Positions 1-14,143 of a stretch of 64,000 bases of DNA are shown one piece after another. The stretch is taken from assembly GCF_901709675.1 (NCBI RefSeq), contig NC_051102.1, positions 1,394,912 through 1,458,911 of the forward strand, read 5' to 3'. This stretch comes from Syngnathus acus. Its lineage: Eukaryota > Chordata > Actinopteri > Syngnathiformes > Syngnathidae. The stretch's first letter is position 1. Each line of letters begins with the position of its first letter. The translations under genes were made by a program, and so were the position numbers. Below the pieces are notes generated by a model that worked only from the letters and a program-made list of their open reading frames with translations, made no database searches and had not been told where the DNA came from.

Positions 1-420
1 TCCACAGAAGGTATATGGCAGTTAATTTGATCATACTTGGGTGTGATGAACCTGGTAGGAAAAATATGACATTATTTCCACAAAAATAAATATTTTTGGG
101 AGGCTATATATATTGTACTGCAGCATTCTGAATCATGTTTTGGTTATCAACAAACTGCATGTACATTTTTCTAGTTATGGAAATGACCATTTAACATTTA
201 TGTTAATGAAAAGTATCTAAATTTTAAGGTGCTCAAAGGTGACAAATGTAATTAGGACCTTTTAGATACTTTTTTTAAATTAATTGCGACAATGTAAAAA
301 TGAAAACTCACAAAAGCTCTGTTAATATGCAAATATTTCTTGAGCAAACTGTATTCTCTCTGTCTGTCTGTCCGTCCATACATATATTAGCGCAATACTT
401 AAATTGTTTTCCTTCATTAG
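1..420. other. Intronic sequence upstream of the first visible UGT exon
   Basis: AT-rich sequence without a coding exon that I can recognise. It ends in an AG acceptor directly before the exon at 421, so it is most likely the intron preceding the third-from-last exon of the UGT gene. Confidence 0.6.
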
Positions 421-1169
421 GTAATATGGAGATATTCTGGACCTGTTCCCGATAATACACCAGAAAATGTAAAGATGATGAGCTGGGTGCCCCAAAATGA
501 CTTACTTGGTAAAGAAACTCCTGGCTATGTGGGTGGATGGCTATAAATCCACGTTTTATAATAGAGTCTACTGTATGTCATTTTTCAACCAAATTTTAGC
601 TCATCCTGGAGCTCGGGCCTTCATCACTCATGCTGGCTCACATGGGGTGTTCGAGGGACTTTGTCATGCCGTTCCAATGGTCATGCTACCTGTTGGTGGG
701 GACCAGCCTGACAATGCAGCAAAAATGGCAAGTAGAGAAGTGGGAGTGGTGTTGGATATTTTATCCATCACTGCAGAAGACCTGCTACAGGGACTGAATG
801 AGGTCATTAACGACACCAAGTAAGTCTATTTTTCTCTAAGTGTAAACACATTGCCTTAAAAGTTTGAAGGTGACTCGAGCTAAAAGTCACTGTTGTAGGT
901 ACAAAGACAACATGAAGAGGCTGTCCGCGTTACACAGGGACCGTCCTGTTGATCCACTGGACCTTTCTGTGTACTGGACCGAGTTTGTGATGCGGCATAA
1001 AGGTGCCAAACACCTCAAAGCAGCCGTGCATGGCCTCAACTGGTTCCAGTACTTCTGTCTGGATGTAATAGCGCTACTTGTTACAGTTGTGCTGGTTTTT
1101 ATAGTCTTGACAGCTAAATGTTTGATGTTCTGCTGTCAGAAAATGAGCAGAAAGAGCAAGCAAGATTAG
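421..1169 (+). CDS. UDP-glucuronosyltransferase, UGT1-like, last three exons (5' part outside window)
   Basis: Transfers glucuronic acid from UDP-glucuronate to lipophilic substrates; an endoplasmic reticulum membrane enzyme. Coding exons are 421-508, 600-819 and 899-1169, all with GT/AG borders and consistent phase. The first carries the start of the UGT signature (SWVPQNDLL). The second continues it ([15 protein letters not shown]) with the UDP-sugar-binding DQPDN. The third carries [10 protein letters not shown], the luminal end, one C-terminal membrane helix (about residues [19 protein letters not shown]) and a short basic tail ending KSKQD, typical of the cytosolic dilysine-type tail. 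The wording of the conserved blocks is closer to the UGT1 family than to UGT2 (family knowledge). The donor-binding and N-terminal exons lie to the left. A poly(A) signal AATAAA follows at 1267-1272. Confidence 0.9.
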
Positions 1170-1266
1170 ATGAGAATTAAACAAAAAACAGAACAATGCA
1201 GGGAGAGCTGCACATTTTTTGAGGACAATAAGTGAAGCCATGTAGTGAGCAAAGAGACTTTTAGTT

Positions 1267-1272
1267 AATAAA
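1267..1272 (+). terminator. Poly(A) signal of the UGT gene
   Basis: AATAAA about 100 bases after the UGT stop codon at 1167-1169; it is the first such hexamer on this strand. Confidence 0.6.
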
Positions 1273-1339
1273 TGAATTCAGAATAGCACTGGAATCAAAG
1301 ACGGTGTATTGGGGACAAGAGTGGGGATTACAATGTGCA

Positions 1340-1713
1340 TTAGTGGGAACCCTTCTTTGGTGGAAAAAAGGCATACTCAACAGCCAGAGCAACAGTAAAG
1401 GCAGCAAAGCCCCACTTGAATCCTCTCAGCAGTACGTCGGACAGAGTCACAGCACGCGCAAAGCCACCCGCATACCTCCATGCCTCATTTCTAAACAATG
1501 AGATAGACACAGTTGAGTAAGCAATTATAGAATTATCAGAAATGTCACAAATAAATAAAAAGTCTGTCCTATGTAAATGCTTACCGGGCCCATGGGTCAT
1601 TGAGGCCCCTGGCTGCCAGTCTTTGCTGTGTAAACTCCAGTGGAGTGCCCTTTGTCTTCCATTGCTGCCAGTCTGGCATGGACATCTTGCTGTGGCCATG
1701 GTCACCTCCCATA
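1340..1713 (-). CDS. ndufb3: NADH dehydrogenase 1 beta subcomplex subunit 3 (B12)
   Basis: Accessory subunit of mitochondrial complex I in the inner-membrane arm. Two coding exons: 1585-1712 (ATG at 1712-1710) and 1340-1490 (stop TAA at 1340-1342), joining in phase as an Arg codon split CG|A. The product is 92 residues; human is 98. Recognisable blocks are the His-rich start (MGGDHGHSK), [28 protein letters not shown] and [19 protein letters not shown], the last being the single membrane helix. An AG acceptor lies one base before the ATG, so the 5'UTR is on a separate exon. A donor at 2425/2426 suggests that exon lies at about 2426-2480. It lies tail-to-tail with the UGT gene, 170 bases apart. 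Confidence 0.95.
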
Positions 1714-2425
1714 CTAATTAATGAGTGTATAAAGATGAACATATTTACCTTGAAAGCCCTGATTTAACGTACACTAAATACCACAATCAAATGGTCTGCT
1801 TTGGAAATACAATTTTTTATTGGTTTAGTTTATGGATGCACTTCATTTGAATGTTAGATCAATAAATATTTGTATTTTAGTAAACCTTAATTACTTATTG
1901 TTTCCACACTGAACGTATAAAACAAGGAGCTGACTGACAAAATACAAGTGTTCATTAACTTATAGAGAGCAGCAGGCTACGGAGTTTATTATTGTCGCAC
2001 GCCAAACATGAAGGCATATGTTCCTCTCCAACAACTCAAATTCTTTGTACTTTGACACTTAGCTTAGCTACGTTTTAACGCGAAAGGTAATGAGTTTTTG
2101 TAACCAAAACGTGCAAAAGCAACACTTGTCGCGGTAATTGCATGAAGGTCATTAAAACTAACAAAGCTGACATTTAAGAATTAAGTTAATGACAGCGGTT
2201 TGTGCGTAGGTAAACGTTCAAATCAATATAAATAAACAAGCTCATTCCCCGGCTTTCAACATTTGCTCACGATAGCATCGCATGCTATTTGTGGCTATTA
2301 GTTAGCAATACACCCAACACTTTTCCAGTGTACTTAACAAGCCTTTACCAGTAAAGCAGTTTTGTGACAACACGTCGCAGCACAACTGATCAAAGATTTA
2401 ATTTCATATTGAAAACACATTGTAC

Positions 2426-2480
2426 CTGGACCCCGTGTCGTGACCTCTGCTTCTGCGTTGTTACGACAGTTTCTAATTTG
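2426..2480 (-). promoter_or_regulatory. ndufb3: Probable noncoding first exon of ndufb3
   Basis: On the minus strand a GTCCAG|gtacaa donor lies at 2425/2426, and the coding exon starts one base after an acceptor. The simplest model is a 5'UTR exon here and an intron of about 710 bp. The upstream edge is not determined. Confidence 0.4.
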
Positions 2481-2765
2481 CTCTACGGCAGTAGTATGGC
2501 AAGCGCTTTGCGACAAAACAAACGAAAACATCACAACGGCAACGCAGCAGTGGTGCGAAAATGTTTAATCACCTTTGCCATAGGAGAATTTCGGGCACGA
2601 TGTATTAATAAATGTATAACATGCACATCATTATCATAGTAATGATCACAGATAATTAGTTATTCACGTTCCGGTACATTACTATGACAAAGTATCCGTG
2701 TCTTGTTTAAATCAATCAGCATAAAGCATTTGTGTTTTTGATGGTATCATTGTGGGACAAATTAA

Positions 2766-5381
<2,616 letters not shown>

Positions 5382-5860
5382 TGTTTCTTTTTCCTTGTAG
5401 CCCACCTGCAGGTGGTTAGCAGTACTACAACAATTCGTCACTTGCTACTACTACTTGCGTGCCAGCTCAAGGTTATGCAGCTTAATGCATTAATTTTTTG
5501 TTGTGCTTTTTTGAGTGCGGTATTTATAAAACACTCACAAAGTTCTGCTATAAACCCAGACTAACAAAGACCTTTATACAAAACCGCAAGGGCGTTTTCT
5601 AAATTTATTTACACTCTCACCCATCCACTTAAATAAATCACGTGACATTCATAGCGCTGGTTCCATGTGGATGAAGTACTAGAAACTATTATATATATTT
5701 TTTTAAATTCTGCAGACAAACTTGTTTCAATGTTAAAAGTGTCTTAACGTTTGCCTAAGTTTCAGTGGTGTTTGGCTATCAAGTCATTTTTGACTTGAGG
5801 CACATTTTGATTTAATTCAGGATGAAAAAGATGATCATGGACACAGAATTCCACTCCAGA
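5382..5860. other. Intergenic interval between pecr start and rpl37a 3' end
   Basis: Contains the pecr promoter side and the downstream flank of rpl37a. I see no additional exon, repeat or RNA gene. Confidence 0.5.
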
Positions 5861-5943
5861 CAGGTTTATTGTTGGATGAGGCCAAGTCCGGGTTGGTTCT
5901 TTTGTGAGATAGTCCCAAATTCTTCAGTGACCATTTCACTAGT

Positions 5944-7446
<1,503 letters not shown>

Positions 7447-7850
7447 CGTTTCGGTTGAGACGTAGATCCAAAGAGGAAGTACGTAGCGCGCAGGCGCGAT
7501 TTGTTGGCATCATTGCGCTGCATTGTGGGAATATGAGTATTTAAAGATGGCATAATACTCGAAATGTGGATTCAAATTACGGCAATTGGTGACACGCTTA
7601 CATACTTGCATTTTATTTGAGTTGTTTTACACAGTATGTCAACCAATTCAAATATTGTAAATGTTTTTGTTATGCTGTTACTAAGGACGCTTAGTAGAGA
7701 TGCGCAGGCGCATTCGTGTTGAAGACGTTAGCATCCCTTCTGCAGACTAGAAATGTTTCATATACGACACCTCTGTTTCTTGTTGATAGACGATCTGTGT
7801 TGATGGGAGGTATTCTTCAACAAGAACATATGCACCTGGGTCTGTCTACG
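7447..7850. promoter_or_regulatory. Bidirectional promoter interval rpl37a / cfap410 with 5'TOP start
   Basis: The rpl37a ATG (7446, minus) and the cfap410 ATG (7851, plus) are about 400 bases apart and point away from each other. On the minus strand a CTTCCTCTTT tract at about 7479-7470 is a good match to the 5' terminal oligopyrimidine start of ribosomal protein mRNAs. The core is GC-richer than its surroundings, with several GCGC/CGCG steps (about 7485-7500), and holds no TATA box that I trust. Confidence 0.6.
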
Positions 7851-9145
7851 ATGAAGCTAACACGCGAGCAAGTTCTCACCGAGGCAAAAGCGTCCGATCT
7901 GGGAAGCGTGAGGAAACTGAACTGCTGGTAAGTGGTCAAATTTGGGAAAACGTGCCACATATGTTTGTCTTATTTGTTAGATCAAACAAGCGTACTTTTA
8001 TTCTGCAGGGGATGCAAACTGACTGACGTGAGTACAACCGTTCCATTCAGTCTCCATAACTCGAGTATGACTATTATGAATGATACATTAACTTCAAGCT
8101 AAAACTGTGCCCCCCCAGGTTTCTATTTTATCTCAAATGCCAAACATTGAAGTGCTGACACTAAGGTTAGTTGCGACAATTTTGCTGACTCAACACGACC
8201 TAATTCTCAATTGAACATCACATGGGTTTAAATATAAAATTAAGTATGAGTGTCCCTGTCTAGTGTCAACAACATCTCATCTCTTGCACCTCTGGCTGGA
8301 TGCTTGTCTCTTTGTGAGCTCTACCTGAGAAGAAACATGATTGCCTCACTCTCTGAGCTTTCTTATTTGCGTTCAATGACACGCCTTCGGGTATTGTGGC
8401 TTGCTGACAACCCTTGTTGTGGGAAGAACTCCAGTGAGTATCGACTGACGGTCCTGCGCTGCCTACCTGGGCTGCAGAAGCTGGACAACCAAGGTCATTA
8501 CATCGGTTCATTGTGAAAAAGGCTTTAAAATGATATTTCACACAGCTGTTTTCTCATATGTTCACATGTGTGTACAGTAGTGACAGAGGATGAGATCGCA
8601 TTAGCACACTTGGAGGGTGAGAAGATCAGTGCACCACCAAACGCAGTTCACCAGCAGCTTTCTACCAATGGTCTTCCTGATGCAGAGAAAGAGAAAATAT
8701 CTCACAGCCACGATATGAAGGAAACCAAGTAAGCCCTGTAGGGTGTCATATCACTCACCACAAAATGAAACCAGAAAACAATCCCCTCTTGATTTTTTGC
8801 ATACAGTAATGTCAAAGAGTTGAAGATGAAGCCTTTGTCCAAAGACAAGTTCCCCTCTCTTCATTCTCAATCGACCAGCTCATCTACGAAAAAGGTAGCC
8901 TCTTTTTTTTTTTTTTTTTTTTTAGCAACTCAAAAAAAAAAAGATGATACTCGTCGATTAACCTAAACATGTCTTTGTAGACACACACACTTGAAGCCGT
9001 GCTGCTTCTTCTGAGGGACTTGGATCACGAGGAGCTCCGGATTGTGCACACGGAGACACAGAACCGACTCGGGACCTTCACACTGGACTCGTTAGAAACA
9101 CTACGAGATACGCAAACGACAAAATCTGCTGACATTCAACACTGA
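7851..9145 (+). CDS. cfap410: Cilia- and flagella-associated protein 410 (C21orf2 homologue)
   Basis: Leucine-rich-repeat protein needed for ciliogenesis and linked to NEK1 in DNA-damage signalling (family knowledge). Seven exons: 7851-7927, 8009-8027, 8119-8165, 8264-8493, 8578-8728, 8807-8894, 8981-9145. Total is 777 bases, 258 residues; human has 256. N-terminal [15 protein letters not shown], an LRR domain (residues about 20-120: [25 protein letters not shown]), a variable acidic/serine linker, and the conserved C-terminal helix ([12 protein letters not shown]). The second exon is only 19 bases and must be spliced in to keep frame. Stop TGA at 9143-9145 overlaps an AATAAA at 9145-9150; ATTAAA hexamers at about 9353 and 9377 are alternative ends. 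Confidence 0.95.
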
Positions 9146-9407
9146 ATAAATTCTAGCATGTATCAAGTCATAAGCCTCGCTCGCTATTTACAAATAACTG
9201 TTCATGACTTGAAACAGGGTCATAGCTCCCCCGTTTTCTCCCTTTTGCACTACTGCATGCGTACACATTCAAATATCCTCGCTTAGTGCTCTACTAACCA
9301 AATCACCATGTTGTATCATGAATGCTGCCTTACAAGAACAAAATGTATGTTTTATTAAAGGTCAATCTATTTCTGTAATTAAAGAGATGAATTGCTGTTT
9401 GACTGAA

Positions 9408-9413
9408 TTTATT
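9408..9413 (-). terminator. orc2: Poly(A) signal of orc2
   Basis: TTTATT on the plus strand, that is AATAAA on the minus strand, about 190 bases beyond the orc2 stop codon. It lies close to the last cfap410 poly(A) candidates on the other strand. Confidence 0.5.
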
Positions 9414-9605
9414 TGTGCTGCTGCTTTTAGCACACATCATACATACTTCAACAAAATGAATGACAAGGTAAGGATGGAGGTGTAGACTAAGTCAATGAAA
9501 CCAGGTCTATTTTGACCGAATCTAATCTGTTCTGTGAGTTAGCTGACAAACCATTATATTTTTGTTAGCTATAAATAAGAGTGTAATTTATAGTGATCTT
9601 CTCAG

Positions 9606-12391
9606 TCACCCACCCTCCTCATTCTCCAAGAAGTCCAACAGTGTGCTTGCATTCACAGCAACCATCAGGTACTCCACACCATCTGCACCCTGGAGAATTA
9701 ATAAATTGCTGTAAACATGAATTGCATGCCTTTTCAATAAAAAATATTAAACAGTTGGCAAATACTGTGGAAGTTCTGAATTTGAATATCACTAAAGTTG
9801 ATAATTTGATCAGCTCAGTGGCCTAGTGGTACAGTGTCCGCCCTGAGACTAGAAGGTTGTGGGTTCAAAGTCGCAGCCAGGTCATACCAAAGACTATAAA
9901 AATGGGACCCAGTGCCTCCCTGCTTGGCACTCAGCATTAAGGGTTGGAATTGGGGGGTTAGATCACCAAATGATTCCCGAGCGCGGCACCGCTGCTGCTC
10001 ACTGCTCCCCTCTCCCCCAGGGGATGGATCAAAATCACACGGGGATGGGTTAAATGCAAAGTACAAATTTCACCACACCCAGATGTGTGTGTGTGACGAT
10101 CATTGGGACTTTAACTTTAATCTTCTATAAAAATGCTTTTAAAAAAAAAACTACTGAGCATCTGCTTCCACAGTTTAGCAGGACTTTACCTTGCGCGTTC
10201 GTATCAGTTTGTGGTCTCTGAACTCTGTCAGCTGAGTCCTCAGAGTGAGGTCAGAGTTCACCAAAAATGCCTCACGACAACGTTGGTAAAAATCTTGGAA
10301 TGACAATCCTGCACGGGATAAAAATATCAATAAAAAATCCTGAAAAGAAACTTTTGAAAGATTGAATGTACCTGTGTATGAAGGATTGTCTTTGTTTTCC
10401 AGCTGAAATTTCACCAGCACTTTGAAAATTCCTCTGCAAAACAAATGTAAGCATTAAGAGCTGTCAAAACATGTTTACAGAATGAAGGTGTATAAAGTAC
10501 CGTGCGTTTGGGGGCAAGCTGCGGAGAACATGTGTAAGGGAAGACAGAGCCAGAGCCCCAGTTTGCTGCACCAGCAGAGAGTTCTCGTACGACGTCTCTT
10601 CAGTGTAGTGTTTGAATGTCACACACTCCCACCACAGCCAGTTAAACTGACTCTGTTTAAACTGGTCCCAAACTGGGAATATATAGAACAAATTGACAAT
10701 TTGGACAGCATTAAAAAAAAAAAAAAAAAAAAGCTCAAAACCAACCAAGAGGAGCATTGATGTGGTCAATCGTAGCCACAAAGTGAATGTTGGGTAGGGA
10801 TGCCAGCTGCCCCAAGGTGCTCTGGGTCTTTTCTCCTCGCAACATTGGTCCATCGATATTATTGATCAACACGTAGATATGAAGATCTGGGCCTGTCTCA
10901 AGGGTAGATTTAAACTTCAACAAACCCTGCAAACTTTTTTTTTTTAATTATTAAATTAAAGCCGAGGACACAAACAAACTCACTATCTTGAAGTTTTTGG
11001 GAGATGTATTGGATCTGATCGGATGGTGTTCGAAAACTCCCCTGGTGCTCAAGAACCTCACATGTCAAAGTGTTCAAAATCTGAAGGAACATTTGTTGAA
11101 AGAAAATGCCAATCAATCGTGCTTAACCAACATAATTGACGAGTTGAAATTATTTTGGTTTTTCTTCTTTTGGTGCATACTCACCGATTTCAGTGTGATG
11201 GAAGGGAAGAAGCCATTAATCACCAGGTGCATTTCTTGAGACAAGTAAGAAGACCGAAATTCCTCCAGGAGCTCTTTCTTGCTGCCCAATCCGTAGAGCA
11301 GCACGCTGAATCCCAACCTTTAGACAAGCACTCGTCTTTTTTTTCTCTCCTTCCGGTCAAAATGCAAGAACCACAGAAAAAATGCCCTCACTTACTGTAA
11401 TTGCAGCATCCATTTCCCAAAGTGCTTTGTATGTTTGTTGTGGAGGTACTTGATCTCTTGAAGGTAACTGGAGGGGTTTAATTCTAAGAGCTGAATAAGT
11501 GTCTCCTGTAAGGCAAGCAAATAGTTGAGACACTATTAGGATAGCATCAAGGGCAAGGGAAAATGCTTGACTACAGCTCACCCTGTCTAATTTAGGTGTG
11601 TGTAAACGATCGAGTGTGCGGTCCGACGTTAAAACTTTGGAGCTGCCGTGGGCCTCAAAATAGTCCTCAACCATGGTGGGCTGGTTGACGGGTTCAGGAG
11701 TGCTCTTGCTCTTTTTGCCAGGGGTCCTGTAGAGTGCTGCTGATAAACCTTTACTTGGTGTCCTTGGAGTCTGGTTCTCCCCAATATCTTTCTTTACTTT
11801 CTGCGCTTCATCTACCATGACGTCATCCTCCTCCTCCTCTTCCTCAGAGTCGGAGGGTGAAAACTCACTGTCGCTGTCTGATCGAAGGCTGGGAGCTGAA
11901 CAGGCCATCAATGTTACACATTTTAGTTAGTGCTTTTTGTAGATTTTAAAAGAGCTAATATCTGCTGGTTACACTTACTCGACATTCTCTTCCTCAGCCT
12001 GTGGGGTGTTGTGGAGACAAACTGTATTTTTTTGCGCTGTCAGAAAAGAAGCAAGTGAGAAAATAGTTCCATTTGTAAGCAGCATATGAAAAGCAGAAGA
12101 AAACAAGGCTCACCCGTTGTGGCGTTTGGTTTTTACTTCTGAGGTCTGCGCAGAGAGACAGAATGCACTGAAGGGCATGTGGATAATCATAACAACGAGC
12201 CACATAGCAAGGAGATGCTGAACTTACTGTGGCCTGCCCGAGTGGGAGTAGAGGGCTCAATGCTGGGAGTTGTGCTGAAGCTCACACTTTTCCCTGGAGT
12301 TCGTGCCAGTTCATTTGCTATGTATGACAAACATCACATGTATAAAAGGTTCATTTGCTATGTATGACAAACATCACATGTATAAAAGGTT

Positions 12392-12478
<87 letters not shown>

Positions 12479-13064
12479 AAAATAGTCACTCACCAGTCTG
12501 GGCCATTCTGTGGCCCCGTTTGTTTTTCTGAAAAGTGAAAATGGACGATCCTGCAACTCCGGACATACCCTCATCATCTTTATAAAAAATAAATAAATAA
12601 AAAATGATGTCATCTAGTTCAGAGTGTAACGTGCCTCTCAGCCAAAATTAGCTGACATAGGCTCTATCTAGTAATGACGCTAAACAGACTAAGTGGTTTA
12701 GGAAAAATTGATAGAGGATGTAAAACTAATATTCGTTCAAAATTGTCATCTCTCTTTTTACCTTCTGTACTTTCTGCGCAAAGAGCTTGAACATAGTTCT
12801 GCTCATCAAGGAGGGCATTTTCATCCCTTTCTTTCACTTCTTCGTCTCTGACTCGTCGTCCCTTCGGGCTCTTGAACGTGACCATCTTGTGAATTTTGCC
12901 AGAACTGCTTGGCACCACTTTAAAAACATCAACATCACTCAGAACGACAGGAAGAGAAGAAGTCGATCTTTGAATAACCGTAGTTCATACTTACCCTCTT
13001 GCTTGTCAACGATGTGCTCCAGAACATCCCTATCCCCGATGAACTTCACCTCCAACAGACTCAT
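9606..13064 (-). CDS. orc2: Origin recognition complex subunit 2
   Basis: Subunit of the six-protein ORC that marks replication origins and loads MCM helicase. Fifteen exons: 12995-13064, 12762-12917, 12494-12577, 12228-12317, 12114-12145, 11979-12037, 11582-11895 (or 11888), 11396-11505, 11185-11317, 10984-11080, 10746-10892, 10501-10672, 10372-10433, 10190-10308, 9606-9689. About 573-575 residues; human has 577. Landmarks: [20 protein letters not shown] start, an acidic serine-rich stretch, [18 protein letters not shown], the AAA+-like core ([21 protein letters not shown]), and the winged-helix end ([19 protein letters not shown]). Exon 6 carries one base more than expected, compensated either by sequencing error or by a downstream acceptor in exon 7 (see findings). 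A SINE sits in the last intron. Confidence 0.95.
9812..10123 (+). mobile_element. tRNA-derived SINE in the last intron of orc2
   Basis: Starts with a tRNA-like head: box A as TGGCCTAGTGG at about 9820 and box B as GGGTTCAAAGTCG at about 9860. A long body follows (GGTTGGAATTGGGGGGTTAG, a CGGCACCGCTGCTGCTCACT stretch), and it ends ATCATTGGGACTTTAACTTT. The body and tail match, from memory, a SINE type abundant in percomorph fish. It is opposite in orientation to orc2 and spliced out with the intron 9690-10189. Confidence 0.8.
12310..12389. repeat. 40-bp exact tandem duplication spanning an orc2 splice acceptor
   Basis: Bases 12310-12349 are repeated exactly at 12350-12389. The copied unit contains the 3' splice site and first coding bases of orc2 exon 4, so a second copy of the acceptor lies 40 bp upstream on the minus strand. 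The duplication abuts a (TAGA)n microsatellite. Confidence 0.95.
12391..12477. repeat. (TAGA)n microsatellite
   Basis: About 21 tandem TAGA units in the orc2 intron between exons 3 and 4, directly next to the 40-bp duplication. Confidence 0.98.
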
Positions 13065-13284
13065 GACTTAAGCTTTTACAGCAATAAAACGAATAGTCGA
13101 TCACTTTTTAGCACAAAACACAGCTTTCCGCGCCATCACGCTGAAGTTTTAAACCACGTGAAAGGTGAAAGTTCACTTTCGACCAATTAGAACGTACACT
13201 CAAGTAAAACAACATGTCCCAGAATGCACTTCAGTGTGCCGCTTTCGAAACCGCAGGAAAATAAAAAATCCAACTTGAAGCTTG

Positions 13285-13450
13285 CGAGGACTCACCTGTG
13301 GCTCCTTTCGGCTTTTCCCCGAGGGGTCGCCACAGCGAAACACCCACTTGTTTTGTCCAGATGATTCGCATGAGTAGTGTTTGGCACAGTTTTTACGCCG
13401 GATGCCCTTTCTGACGTAACCCTCTGCATTTTACTTGGGCTTGGAACAGG
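13285..13450 (-). mobile_element. Body (3') half of a tRNA-Glu SINE split by the Ginger element
   Basis: Minus-strand reading gives the body of a common teleost SINE (GGGCATCCGGCGTAAAAACT, GTGGCGACCCCTCGGGG). It stops at the left border of the Ginger element. The matching tRNA-like head lies at 22644-22764 on the other side, so the two halves were one SINE before insertion. Confidence 0.75.
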
Positions 13451-14034
13451 TGTTGTGCTTGATTTGGTTCCCCCGTTAGATTTTGTTCCCCCTGCCGCGG
13501 GAGCGCGCACGCCTTGTTTGGAAAGCGAAAAACCGATGTCGTACGGCGTCAGCACTATGTTGTTTTCAATAAAAACATGAAGAACTCACGTTTGCGTCAC
13601 TCAATTTTAGTTTTTATAAAGGATTATTCTCATCTGATGTCTTTAAGTTCATCCGCGTTCTGCCATTGAAGCGGGGTGCATTCAAAGACCAGTCGTATAG
13701 ACGGAACACTCATTGACTTCACCAAAAAGCAACAATATAATTACGTGAGCTCTTTGCATAAACCTCGATGCAAAGAAACTCCTCTTTTTGGGTACAGGCT
13801 ACAAGGAGTATATATTACAAAGGAGACTTTCTACTTAATTGTGATCATCATTCATCCATCCATCCATTTTATTACTCAGGTATTTTCAAAGCAAATTAAT
13901 ATCGTTGCATTTATTAATTTGCTTTAAAATGACAGCGCAATATAATTAAAAGCTGACACTATAGCAATGTCAAACGTGTTCATTTAAGAAAAAGCCACAC
14001 ACGTTTTGTGATCAAATCTTTCATAACGAGAATG
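13451..14034 (+). repeat. Left terminal inverted repeat of the Ginger element
   Basis: 584 bp, matching 21364-22643 in reverse orientation with few differences. A conceptual 83-residue reading frame in both arms differs at one residue. The inner edge ends ...AACGAGAATG at 14034. It is much longer than the roughly 40-270 bp reported for Ginger1. Confidence 0.9.
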
Positions 14035-14143
14035 GCTGCCCCGTGAGGATATATATATCATACAAAAGATTCTGCTGTCAGACAATAATTTGTTTTAGTC
14101 CTTTGTTGTATGAACTCTAAATTAGTTTTTTTAGTTTTGAGTA

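Noticed and set aside
9812-9900. tRNA gene in the orc2 intron
   Set aside because: Box A and B are present but the cloverleaf is not complete and the sequence continues into a SINE body.
10735-10932. orc2 exon 11 starting at the TTTGCAG acceptor near 10922
   Set aside because: It shifts the frame and meets a stop; the GACAG acceptor at 10893 gives the right phase and aligns with known ORC2.
12918-12994. orc2 exon 2 starting at the TTCTGAG acceptor at 12938
   Set aside because: It breaks the frame with exon 1; the TTAAAG acceptor at 12918 restores it.
13676-13927. 83-codon frame repeated at 21471-21722
   Set aside because: It lies entirely inside the Ginger inverted repeats and is preserved only because the arms are similar.
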